The notes: generated from the sequence alone by a model not told the origin. Positions 1-6,598 are shown, counted from the first letter of the stretch. The stretch is 7,186 bases of DNA from an uncultured Eisenbergiella sp. (GCA_948960675.1 CARDPF010000165.1:1-7186); one strand, 5' to 3'. A program made the numbers and translations.

Positions 1-49
1 TCATTACCAGGGCAAGCAAAAAAATCTGCTCCAAAAATGCTTCCGTCAT
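1..49 (-). CDS. fliR: FliR, flagellar export gate protein (N-terminal 16 codons only; cut by window edge)
   Basis: Only the first 16 codons and one further base are present, beginning MTEAFLEQIFLLALVM; the rest lies beyond the left edge. The ATG is at 49 and a GGGAGG ribosome binding site lies five bases upstream (55-60). The start of a hydrophobic helix fits FliR, an integral membrane protein that joins FliP and FliQ in the core of the flagellar type III export gate. The identification rests mainly on position: it begins 13 bases after the fliQ stop, and fliO-fliP-fliQ-fliR is a very conserved order. The fragment alone is too short for a domain match. Confidence 0.8.
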   Translation of the reverse strand, partial: MTEAFLEQIFLLALVM

Positions 50-54
50 TTAAG

Positions 55-60
55 CCTCCC
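55..60 (-). promoter_or_regulatory. Ribosome binding site of fliR
   Basis: On the minus strand this reads GGGAGG, followed by five bases and the ATG at 49. It supports that ATG as a genuine start for a gene of which only a fragment is visible. Confidence 0.75.
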
Positions 61-62
61 GC

Positions 63-326
63 CTAGTTTGCGGCTACCAAAGCAAAAATCTCCCGGAAAA
101 ACTCCTGCAGGGCGACCAGCATATTTTGCCCAGTCAGGATCAAAACCACCCCGATTGTGGCAAGCTTTGGCACAAAGGTAAGGGTCTGTTCATGGATTTG
201 GGTCGCAGCCTGCAAAATGGCAATCACAATACCCACTGCCATACTAATGATCAGAAGCGGGCCCCCAAGCTGGAGTGCACTCACAAAAACCTTGTATACC
301 AGATCGGATATTTCCCCGTTTGTCAT
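63..326 (-). CDS. fliQ: FliQ, flagellar type III export gate membrane protein
   Basis: 87 residues, the usual length for FliQ. Two hydrophobic segments (about residues 15-40 and 55-76) are separated by the family's conserved cytoplasmic loop, visible here as QAATQIHEQTLTFVPK (residues 39-54); GGPLL at 21-25 is also typical. FliQ packs around FliP and FliR to form the helical export gate through which rod, hook and filament proteins leave the cell. The ATG has a GGAGG site (333-337) six bases upstream, so the start is secure. It ends in TAG. The 61-base gap to fliP holds only a short GC-rich repeat (GCCGGC at 343-348 and 365-370) without a following T run, so no terminator is called there. Confidence 0.97.
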   Translation of the reverse strand: MTNGEISDLVYKVFVSALQLGGPLLIISMAVGIVIAILQAATQIHEQTLTFVPKLATIGVVLILTGQNMLVALQEFFREIFALVAAN

Positions 327-387
327 AAAAAACCTCCATACCGCCGGCCCCTAACCGCTTTGCCGCCGGCCAAACCAACTTCTGCCG

Positions 388-1053
388 TCAAAACCTGATA
401 TAACTCTCCACAAGACTGGAAAACAATAACTCCCATCCGTCCACCGTCACAAAAAGCAGCAGCTTAAACGGCAGCGCAATCGTGGCAGGCGGAAGCATCA
501 TCATACCCATTGACATCAGCGTACTTGACACAATGATGTCGATCAGCAAAAACGGCATATAAATGATAAAACCCGCAAGAAAAGCGCGTTTCAACTCACT
601 TGTCATAAACGAAGGAATAATAATTGCCAGGGAAAGTTCCGTGGGATCTTCTCCCACCTCTATCCCTGCCATGTCGGAAAATGCCTCAAGCGTCTCAATT
701 TTGGTATTGCTCAGCATGAATTCCTTCATGGGCTGCTGCATCCTGTCAAGTGCCTCCTCCGCCGTGATGGCACCGTTGCGGTAAGGCTGGTATGCTTCCG
801 TATTAATTCTTTCAAAAACAGGCCGCATAATAAACAGGGTGAGGAAAAGGGAAATTCCCACCAATACCATGTTCGGCGGCGACTGCTGCACGCCCATCGC
901 AGTTCTGGTCAGGCCCATGACGATCATAATCCGCGTAAAGGAAGTCATCATGATCATAATGGACGGCAGGAGGGAGATGATTGTCATCATCAGCAAAAGC
1001 TCCAGCGTAGGCACACTGTTCCCGTTTACATTGATTAAAGATTGTTCGCCCAT
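388..1053 (-). CDS. fliP: FliP, flagellar type III export gate protein
   Basis: 221 residues with about four membrane segments (roughly 17-36, 61-77, 156-180 and 187-208). Family hallmarks are MMTSFTRIMIV (35-45), the SPPN box (58-61), TSELKRAF (151-158) and MGMMMLPPATIALPFK (182-197). The triple methionine at 184-186 corresponds to the loop known to seal the export pore. FliP forms a ring of five subunits at the centre of the gate. There is no N-terminal signal peptide, unlike the E. coli protein, but the length equals that of B. subtilis FliP, so it is not truncated. An upstream in-frame stop near 1103 and the lack of another start codon fix the start at 1053. It begins five bases after the fliO stop; only a purine-rich stretch overlaps that stop, so translational coupling to fliO is likely (inference). 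Confidence 0.98.
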   Translation of the reverse strand: MGEQSLINVNGNSVPTLELLLMMTIISLLPSIMIMMTSFTRIMIVMGLTRTAMGVQQSPPNMVLVGISLFLTLFIMRPVFERINTEAYQPYRNGAITAEEALDRMQQPMKEFMLSNTKIETLEAFSDMAGIEVGEDPTELSLAIIIPSFMTSELKRAFLAGFIIYMPFLLIDIIVSSTLMSMGMMMLPPATIALPFKLLLFVTVDGWELLFSSLVESYIRF

Positions 1054-1058
1054 ATCCC

Positions 1059-1406
1059 TTACTTCTTCCTGTCCTTGAAACTTTCCAACAACTGCTTAAA
1101 ATCCATTGGCTGGCCGCCGTTTGGCACCTCGGCCTCCCCTACCGTTTCCTCATCAAGTTCTGCAAGCAGGCTGATACCGGAAGATGCCACTCCTACCAGC
1201 CAGTAACGCCTGCCCACCTGAATCAAAGCAACTCCCTTATCCGGCCCCAGTCCCACCTGATCCAGTAAGCGAATGCGCGACCCGTTCCCCCTAAACTGCC
1301 CGGGCTGACCCATTCCTGCCAGCTTCTTCGTGGCAAACCAGCACAAAAACAAAATGCCGACTACCAAAATCAGCGTTCCGGCCGCTGTCAAAAATCCTTC
1401 CACCAT
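1059..1406 (-). CDS. fliO: FliO (FliZ-type), export gate assembly protein
   Basis: 115 residues. One transmembrane helix near the N-terminus (about residues 7-26) is followed by a basic stretch (KK at 27-28) and a small cytoplasmic domain of beta strands, with IRLLDQVGLGPDKGVALIQVGRRYWLVGV-like features over residues 45-73 that are typical of FliO. The tail is charged (FKDRKK at the end). FliO helps the FliP ring assemble and is not part of the mature gate. It starts seven bases past the end of fliY and ends five bases before fliP, consistent with coupled translation. FliO is poorly conserved, so the call combines the sequence pattern with its position before fliPQ. The ribosome binding site is weak (GGAATGAGA in the end of fliY). 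Confidence 0.92.
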   Translation of the reverse strand: MVEGFLTAAGTLILVVGILFLCWFATKKLAGMGQPGQFRGNGSRIRLLDQVGLGPDKGVALIQVGRRYWLVGVASSGISLLAELDEETVGEAEVPNGGQPMDFKQLLESFKDRKK

Positions 1407-1412
1407 ATATTC

Positions 1413-2873
1413 TCATTCCACAACCGGCATATTCTCAGCCAGTATCTGTGTAATACGGAAACCGAAATTATCGTCAACCACCACCACATCACCTTTGGCA
1501 ATGCACTGTCCGTTGACAAACAAATCCACCTGCTCCCCCGCCAACTTGTCCAAGACCACCAGCGAACCTTTGTTCAATTCCAGGACATCCTGTACCAGCT
1601 TCTTGGTTCGGCCGATTTCGACGGATATCTCCACGGGAACTCCCATGATCATATCCAAATTGCCGTCCGGATCCACCTCACCGCCCGAAGCATCGTGCAG
1701 GGAGCGCTGAATACCTGCATGCACATTCAGCTGCTTTGGCCCCCGTTCTTTCTTGGTCTGCTCCTTGGCGCCAGCCTGCTGGCGTTCTTTTTCCATCTGC
1801 TGCATCTGTTCCAGCATCTTCATCTGCATACGCTGCATTTCCAAAAGACTCTGGGAAAAAACAGACATATCCATCTGCGGCATCATCGGCATACCCATCA
1901 TGGGCTGCCCCGCCACAGGCTGTTGCACCATGGGTTGTGCTGCCACGGGCTGCTGTACCATGGGCTGTGCTGCCACGGGCTGCTGCACCGTGGGCTGTGC
2001 CGCCACAGGCTGTTGCACCACCGGTTGTGCTGCGGGCTGCGCTGCCGCATCCTGGCCTCCCTGCATGGAAGCCAAAAGCGCATCCATGGCCTCCTGGCTC
2101 ATCTTCTCCGAGGAACCGCTGCCCACAACAGCCGGTTCCGGGGCCGGGGCCGGTTCGGGCTCTGACTGCATGGATGCAAGAAGCGCGTCCATCTCTGCCT
2201 GACTCAGCTTTCCGGAGCCTGCGCCCGCCGCTGCAACAGGTTCTTCCTCTTCTTCCTCCTCTTCCTGAACATCCGCCAAATCCGGGAAGAAACCAAGAAC
2301 CAACTCTTTTGCCAGCTTGATCGGCATCAGATTCATAAACTCACTGTCCATCTTTCCCGCGATGTCCAGATTGAAGCTGATTACCACCATGGAGTCGTTT
2401 TCCTTGGGGAAATACTTATCCTTGAAAAACTCGTCGCTGGTAACCTCAAAAGAACGCGGCGTGGAGATATTGACCGTACGGTTCAGCAATTCCGACAGGG
2501 CGGTTGCGGAGGCGCCCATCATCTGGTTCATAACCTCACAGATGGCGCTGATGTTCATCTCGTTGAGTTCAAATTCATCCTCGGGAATCTCCATCCCCAT
2601 CAGTCTCTCAACGATTACTTTTACATCATGCCTTTTTAAGAGCATAACGTTATCGCCGGTCAATCCTTCGACATATGTGATTTCCACACAGATAGCCGGT
2701 TCCAGATTCGTAAAGGAAAATTCATCCCTACTCTGCACACGGACCTGCGGGGTCGTAATGTCAACCCGTGCATCCAGCATTGTTGATGCGGCGGTCGCAG
2801 ATGCCCCGAGGCTGATATTCATGATTTCGCCTATCGCATCTATTTCCGTCGTACTAAACTTATTAGCTCCCAT
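1413..2873 (-). CDS. fliY: FliY, switch protein with CheC-type phosphatase and FliN (SpoA) domains and two internal CheY-binding motifs
   Basis: 486 residues, about 100 longer than B. subtilis FliY. Residues 1-200 are a CheC-like domain with both active-site helices intact: D12-xxx-E16-xx-N19 and S109-xxx-E113-xx-N116, each followed by the GASATA motif. This predicts hydrolysis of CheY-P. Then come eight glutamates (204-211), two copies of a FliM-like docking motif (LSQAEMDALLASMQ at 223-236 and MSQEAMDALLASMQ at 258-271), four ten-residue AAQPxVQQPV repeats (281-320), and a Met/Gln-rich likely coiled coil (about 333-365). The FliN/SpoA domain (about 408-480) contains GVPVEISVEIG and ends the protein; it builds the lower C-ring with FliM. 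The N-terminus starts directly with the phosphatase domain and has no docking peptide there. The ribosome binding site is modest (AGAGAG region). It lies 31 bases after flgC. The domain calls are firm; CheY binding by the linker copies is inferred. Confidence 0.96.
   Translation of the reverse strand: MGANKFSTTEIDAIGEIMNISLGASATAASTMLDARVDITTPQVRVQSRDEFSFTNLEPAICVEITYVEGLTGDNVMLLKRHDVKVIVERLMGMEIPEDEFELNEMNISAICEVMNQMMGASATALSELLNRTVNISTPRSFEVTSDEFFKDKYFPKENDSMVVISFNLDIAGKMDSEFMNLMPIKLAKELVLGFFPDLADVQEEEEEEEEPVAAAGAGSGKLSQAEMDALLASMQSEPEPAPAPEPAVVGSGSSEKMSQEAMDALLASMQGGQDAAAQPAAQPVVQQPVAAQPTVQQPVAAQPMVQQPVAAQPMVQQPVAGQPMMGMPMMPQMDMSVFSQSLLEMQRMQMKMLEQMQQMEKERQQAGAKEQTKKERGPKQLNVHAGIQRSLHDASGGEVDPDGNLDMIMGVPVEISVEIGRTKKLVQDVLELNKGSLVVLDKLAGEQVDLFVNGQCIAKGDVVVVDDNFGFRITQILAENMPVVE
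1898..2040 (-). repeat. 30-bp tandem repeat within fliY encoding AAQPxVQQPV
   Basis: Four consecutive 30-base units lie at 1921-1950, 1951-1980, 1981-2010 and 2011-2040, with a partial copy at 1898-1920. Neighbouring units match at about 26-27 of 30 positions; the unit at 2011-2040 is more diverged (23 of 30 against the 1921 unit). They encode the proline/glutamine-rich linker between the docking motifs and the coiled coil of FliY. The unit length is a multiple of three, so gain or loss of copies would keep the reading frame. Confidence 0.9.
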
Positions 2874-2904
2874 TTATACCAATCTCTCTTTCTGACCTGT
2901 CCTC

Positions 2905-3345
2905 TTATTTACCTATATCCAACGCCTTCTGCATCATTAGCTTCATCGCGTTAAAAGCGGTGACATTCGCTTCATAGGCGCGGGATGCCGCCATGCTGTC
3001 AACGGTCTCCTTGACCATGTCGATATTGGGCATAAGGACATACCCATTTTCGTTTGCATCCGGATGTTCGGGATCATAAACGGGATTCAACTCCGTCTGG
3101 TCATCCAAAATCATGGTGGCCTTTACGCCCCCCGGTCTTGCCCCGTTTGCGGAAGCTGACTGCAATGCTTTCTTAAACTTTTTGTCCTGCACGGACTGCA
3201 TGACTACCATCTTTCTTCTGTAGGGCCCGCCGCTTTCGGTTCTCGTGGTCTCCTGATTGGCAATATTGTCCGACACCACGTCAAGCCGCAGTTTTTGGGC
3301 TGACATTCCGGAAGCCGGAATGTTGAGTGAACTCATAAAAGACAT
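2905..3345 (-). CDS. flgC: FlgC, flagellar proximal rod protein
   Basis: 146 residues from the ATG at 3345, close to the family's usual length. The N-terminus has the rod/hook motif SAQKLRLDVVSDNIAN (residues 15-30). The middle carries GGPYRRK, and VYDPEHPDANENGYVLMPN is the classic FlgC segment before the C-terminal heptad helix ending ASRAYEANV...ALDIGK. FlgC is secreted through the export gate and forms part of the proximal rod. The reading frame is open to an ATG at 3375 that overlaps cheY, but the ATG at 3345 has an AGGGGGA site about eight bases upstream and gives the normal N-terminus, so it is preferred. flgC usually sits between flgB and fliE; here it stands alone between cheY and fliY. 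It may be a moved or a second copy. Confidence 0.95.
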   Translation of the reverse strand: MSFMSSLNIPASGMSAQKLRLDVVSDNIANQETTRTESGGPYRRKMVVMQSVQDKKFKKALQSASANGARPGGVKATMILDDQTELNPVYDPEHPDANENGYVLMPNIDMVKETVDSMAASRAYEANVTAFNAMKLMMQKALDIGK

Positions 3346-3353
3346 GTGACCGT

Positions 3354-3360
3354 TCCCCCT
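3354..3360 (-). promoter_or_regulatory. Ribosome binding site deciding the flgC start
   Basis: On the minus strand this reads AGGGGGA, just after the cheY stop codon and eight bases before the ATG at 3345. It favours that ATG over the in-frame ATG at 3375, which would add ten residues (MLEHDRGNGH) not seen in the FlgC family. Confidence 0.75.
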
Positions 3361-3361
3361 G

Positions 3362-3724
3362 TCATGCTCCAACAATACTGTTTACGGTTTTCAAAATACG
3401 GTCTGCCTTAAAAGGCTTTACGATGAAATCCTTTGCACCGGACTTAATCGCATCAATTACCATGCTCTCCTGTCCCATTGCGGAACACATTACCACGGTT
3501 GCATCCGGGTGTTTTCCCTTGATCGCCTTGAGGGCCTGCAGACCATCCATATTGGGCATGGTAATATCCATGATCACCAGATCGGGATTGACCTTTTCAT
3601 ACTCCTCCACCGCCATCGCACCGTCGGAAGCTTCCACCACATCCGTGTAGCCGCCTTTGGAAAGTGCATCCTTGACCATCATTCTCATAAATGCTGCGTC
3701 GTCAACTACCAGTATTTTAGCCAT
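3362..3724 (-). CDS. cheY: CheY, chemotaxis response regulator
   Basis: 120 residues, a stand-alone receiver domain without an output domain. The full active site is present: acidic pair D8-D9, phosphate acceptor D53 in IMDITMPNMDG, S81 as the Thr/Ser switch residue, F100 at the aromatic switch position, and K103 in VKPF. When phosphorylated by CheA it binds the switch proteins and changes motor rotation. Its position, four bases after fliM and in the same operon as fliY, puts the signal next to its target (FliM) and its probable phosphatase (FliY). The ribosome binding site GAGG lies in the last codons of fliM. A chemotaxis CheY is far more likely than another single-domain regulator, given the context. 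Confidence 0.96.
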   Translation of the reverse strand: MAKILVVDDAAFMRMMVKDALSKGGYTDVVEASDGAMAVEEYEKVNPDLVIMDITMPNMDGLQALKAIKGKHPDATVVMCSAMGQESMVIDAIKSGAKDFIVKPFKADRILKTVNSIVGA

Positions 3725-3728
3725 ACTC

Positions 3729-4814
3729 TCATACCTCGCTTACTATATTATTTGCGTCTATTGATACAGCGGACTCAAAATCATCCGTCTGCATTTCCGG
3801 TTCATCATCCGTCTCAATATCCAGACGGTTTTCAATCTTGACGGCAACTTTTTTATTGCTGACGCCAAGCTGCCCTTCAAACCAAGGCTGCTCCTCCACG
3901 AAAAGGCGGATGGTGGAATTCTGCGACTTGTTCAAATTGATCACATCCCCCACCTTGAGGCCATAAATATCGCCCATGGACATTTCTGCGCTGCCAAGTT
4001 CCGCTTTCACGGTCAGAACGGAGTCGCGTATCTTATCAAAGATCACCTTCTTCACATCGGGAAGCGCATTCTCATAATCGTCCTCCGTGCGCTTATGGTT
4101 ATCAATCGTCGAGAAGATGCCCATCAGCAAGCCTTCCGGAATACAGATGCTCAGTCTCCCCGTTTCTTCCTGCAGCGATACATTCAGCATGATGATCACA
4201 ACCGTTTCATCCACACCGATTGTCTGGTAAAGACCGGTATTATCCACGATGCGGTCAACCTTTGGCGAAATGCGCAGATAGCTGCTCCACGCATCCTGCA
4301 TGCTCGCCGTCAGGTATTCCATAACTTTACGGTATAATGGCATTTCCAATTCCGTATACACGTAAAAAGGATCAATATCCTCATCCACCTGACTCCCGCC
4401 CAGCATCCTGTCTATCAGGTTCACCATCAGCGACGGACTCATATGCATCAGAATGGGGGGAAGCTTCCCCACATTTTCCGGTACCTTGACATCTACCAAT
4501 GTCAGCATATCCGTCTCTGCCAAAGCATTACTGTATTCATAATAACGCTGTTCTTCCACGGTGACAACCTCCATTTCGCTATTTGTGCGAAAAAGGCTGT
4601 TTACCTGTGAGGAAGCGATACGGCAGTAGTTATCGTAGACACCTTTCAAGATCCGCAGTCTGTCCTTTGTAAACTTCTTCGGACTGTAAAAATCATAAAA
4701 CCGAAAGGATTTTTCTTCTTTTACTGCAGTCTCCTCTTTCTCCTGGGTGTCCCCACCGCCCTGCATCGAACTCAGCAGCGCATCTATCTGACTTTGTGTT
4801 AAAACATCAGCCAT
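3729..4814 (-). CDS. fliM: FliM, flagellar motor switch protein
   Basis: 361 residues. The N-terminal CheY-P docking peptide is LTQSQIDALLSSMQGGG (5-21), followed by a charged linker. The middle CheC-like domain (about 45-240) has no phosphatase active site, as usual for FliM. Its FliG-contact loop reads DRMLGGSQ (135-142), where most relatives have GGxG. The C-terminal SpoA domain (about 255-330) contains VGDVINL and WFEGQLGV, and an acidic tail of about 30 residues (DIETDDEPEMQTDDFES) follows. FliM links FliG to the lower C-ring and receives CheY-P. The start has a GGGGTGA site six bases upstream. It begins 40 bases after motB, where many related operons have fliL. Confidence 0.98.
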   Translation of the reverse strand: MADVLTQSQIDALLSSMQGGGDTQEKEETAVKEEKSFRFYDFYSPKKFTKDRLRILKGVYDNYCRIASSQVNSLFRTNSEMEVVTVEEQRYYEYSNALAETDMLTLVDVKVPENVGKLPPILMHMSPSLMVNLIDRMLGGSQVDEDIDPFYVYTELEMPLYRKVMEYLTASMQDAWSSYLRISPKVDRIVDNTGLYQTIGVDETVVIIMLNVSLQEETGRLSICIPEGLLMGIFSTIDNHKRTEDDYENALPDVKKVIFDKIRDSVLTVKAELGSAEMSMGDIYGLKVGDVINLNKSQNSTIRLFVEEQPWFEGQLGVSNKKVAVKIENRLDIETDDEPEMQTDDFESAVSIDANNIVSEV

Positions 4815-4854
4815 GCTGTCACCCCATGCTCCATCTGTTTATTCTCACGGCTCA

Positions 4855-5655
4855 TTATTCTTCTACGTCCTCTGACATCCAGCCGCCGTAGGTATCGCTG
4901 CCGTACACTTCTTTGTAATAAGAACTCAAACTTCTCTCCACCGAACCGGTTTCCGTTATCAGGATCTCCGCCCTCCGGTTGTGCGCCCTGCCTTCTGCGG
5001 TCTCAAATGTATCAATCGGCCGAAACTGTCCGAACGCCATGCCCACCAACCGCGCAGGCTCTATGAAATCCCGCATCTGGATATGCGCCACAATCTGTGC
5101 GGACCGCTCTGCCGCCAGTACCCTGTCCGTCATCACATTATTTGGGCGGTCCGGCGAACCTTGCGAAGTGTGCCCCAGTACCTGAATTTCCTTGATCTGG
5201 CTTGCCGAAGGCGCCATGGCATCCACAAAAGCATCCAGAATCTCTTTTCCCTCATCCTTTAAGGTAGGGCTGTTTCCGTCAAAAAACACCTGATCCCTAA
5301 AAGAGATGAACGTATACCCTTCTCCCTTGCTGATAGTCACCTGATCCTGCACGCCCAGATTTTGCGCCGCCTCCATCAATGCCTCATAAATATCTTCAAA
5401 GTCTGCCTTTTCCATGAGCCCCGGTACGCTTTCCACTTCCGTCTCCACACCCATGGTTTCCTCCCCATGTGCATGCGGAGTCTCCAGCTGTTCCCGGGCA
5501 TTCGGATTCAGACTCATGACCAGATTGATCCACTGCTGTTGATCCACTGACGAAATGCTGTAGAGCAGAACAAAAAAGCACAGCAACAATGTCACCATGT
5601 CGCCGTAGGTGTCCATCCAGCTTCCCTGTTCCTCATTTTTTTTCTGTCTCTTCAT
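4855..5655 (-). CDS. motB: MotB, stator protein with peptidoglycan-binding domain
   Basis: 266 residues. A short basic N-terminus (KRQKK) is followed by one transmembrane helix (about 18-36) with the essential ion-binding aspartate D19 in TYGDMVTLL. A plug/linker region (about 40-85) follows, then an OmpA-like peptidoglycan-binding domain (about 105-235) containing LGHTSQGS (160-167), R184 of the binding helix, and NRRAEILI (226-233). MotB anchors the stator to the cell wall and carries ions through the MotA ring. The usual aspartate after GHT is a serine here (S164). The helix reads CFFVLL, closer to the sodium-type PomB than to E. coli MotB. An AGGTG site (5661-5665) precedes the ATG. It follows motA by 49 bases. 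Confidence 0.97.
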   Translation of the reverse strand: MKRQKKNEEQGSWMDTYGDMVTLLLCFFVLLYSISSVDQQQWINLVMSLNPNAREQLETPHAHGEETMGVETEVESVPGLMEKADFEDIYEALMEAAQNLGVQDQVTISKGEGYTFISFRDQVFFDGNSPTLKDEGKEILDAFVDAMAPSASQIKEIQVLGHTSQGSPDRPNNVMTDRVLAAERSAQIVAHIQMRDFIEPARLVGMAFGQFRPIDTFETAEGRAHNRRAEILITETGSVERSLSSYYKEVYGSDTYGGWMSEDVEE

Positions 5656-5671
5656 ATTACCACCTGTATCC

Positions 5672-5695
5672 GTCCGGCAATCCCATCAACCGGAC
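5672..5695 (-). other. Small inverted repeat between motA and motB
   Basis: GTCCGG (5672-5677) and CCGGAC (5690-5695) can form a six-base-pair stem with a 12-base loop in the mRNA, just upstream of the motB ribosome binding site. No T run follows, so it is not a terminator. It could be an RNA-stability element or chance; the support is weak. Confidence 0.3.
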
Positions 5696-5704
5696 CCGGC
5701 CCTC

Positions 5705-6508
5705 TTACTCCTCTGACCCGCCCTTTTTGCCGCCTCCGTTCATATACTTGTCCTGTCTCTTCTGCGAGAGATAGGAAACCAGCTTTTCCCGCAAACTCTT
5801 CGGATTGTCCCCGCCCAGTATGGATATGACGCCTTCCACAATGATCTGCCGGTAAAGAATCTCCTCGTCGTTACGAATCCTCAGCTTTTTCGCAATCGGG
5901 TTAAAAATCAGGTTCGCCAAAATACAGCCATAAAATGTAGTTACCATTGCCGTAGCCATATTGGTTCCCAGGCTGGAAGAAGACCCTTCCGACAAATCCA
6001 TGCTTTTCAACATGTTAATCAGACCTACCAGCGTACCGATCATACCGAAAGCCGGCGCCACGGAACCGCCTCTTTCATAGATTCCGGCTCCCGCATCATG
6101 CCTGGCATCCATTGCGGCGATTTCTTCCTCCAGAAGGCTCCTCACCTTCTCGGTCTCCATCGCGTCGATTACCAGTAAGATCCCCCTCTTAAAAAACGGA
6201 TCCTTGATATCCTTCGACTGCTCCTCCAGCGCAAGCAAGCCGTCCTTTCTGGCAATCTGCGCCAGGTCCACCAGCTTCGTGATGACATCCTCGGGCTTAA
6301 AAGCGTTTCCCTTGAACAAAATCGCCATATGGCGTCCCATGGTTGCCAGCGTCTTTAAAGGAAACGACGCGATAATTGCCGCAACCGTACCGCCCACCGT
6401 GATCAATATACTGTCCGGATCGATAAAATTACCGATGGAACCCAGCCCGATTGCCTGCACAATCAAAACAACTCCGATAATTATGCCAAGGATTGTTGAG
6501 ATATCCAT
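5705..6508 (-). CDS. motA: MotA, stator ion channel protein
   Basis: 267 residues, four membrane helices (about 3-22, 33-50, 148-170, 182-203) and a large cytoplasmic loop between helices 2 and 3. Charged residues that push on FliG are recognisable: R87/K88 and E95/E96 in ARKDGLLALEEQ. The channel prolines are P152 (SVAPAFGMIGTL) and P204 (IFNPIAKKL). T159 and T190/T191 sit where the sodium-driven PomA has its conserved threonines, so a sodium motor is possible. The tail is glycine/lysine-rich (NGGGKKGGSEE). MotA and MotB assemble as a 5:2 stator unit. The ATG at 6508 has GGAGGT eight bases upstream. The 90-base gap before it (6509-6598) holds nothing clear beyond this ribosome binding site. 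Confidence 0.98.
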   Translation of the reverse strand: MDISTILGIIIGVVLIVQAIGLGSIGNFIDPDSILITVGGTVAAIIASFPLKTLATMGRHMAILFKGNAFKPEDVITKLVDLAQIARKDGLLALEEQSKDIKDPFFKRGILLVIDAMETEKVRSLLEEEIAAMDARHDAGAGIYERGGSVAPAFGMIGTLVGLINMLKSMDLSEGSSSSLGTNMATAMVTTFYGCILANLIFNPIAKKLRIRNDEEILYRQIIVEGVISILGGDNPKSLREKLVSYLSQKRQDKYMNGGGKKGGSEE

Positions 6509-6598
6509 TTACCTGACCTCCAGTTTCTTCTCTCCGGGCCCTTTTTATCTGCAACGCAACTGCCCTTTTGCTGTCTGCACCCGGTCTTTATCCTCTGC

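Noticed and set aside
343..370. Inverted GCCGGC copies in the fliP-fliQ gap as a terminator
   Set aside because: The stem is only six pairs with a 16-base loop and no T run follows, and the export genes downstream must be co-expressed. Probably chance in GC-rich sequence.
388..1053. FliP lacking the signal peptide known from E. coli, possibly a truncated or mis-started gene
   Set aside because: An in-frame stop lies upstream with no alternative start between, and the length of 221 residues equals that of B. subtilis FliP, so it is a normal Firmicutes form.
1695..2895. Several long plus-strand reading frames opposite fliY (up to 194 codons)
   Set aside because: They are low-complexity shadows of the repeat-rich, GC-rich fliY coding sequence, with no ribosome binding site or recognisable domain. 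The minus-strand gene is unambiguous.
3346..3375. Ten-residue N-terminal extension of FlgC from the ATG at 3375, overlapping cheY
   Set aside because: The extension does not match the FlgC family, and the ATG at 3345 has a good ribosome binding site just after the cheY stop.
6509..6598. Possible promoter or small gene in the flbD-motA gap
   Set aside because: No convincing -35/-10 pair or sigma-28-type sequence and no open frame with a ribosome binding site; only the motA ribosome binding site is clear.
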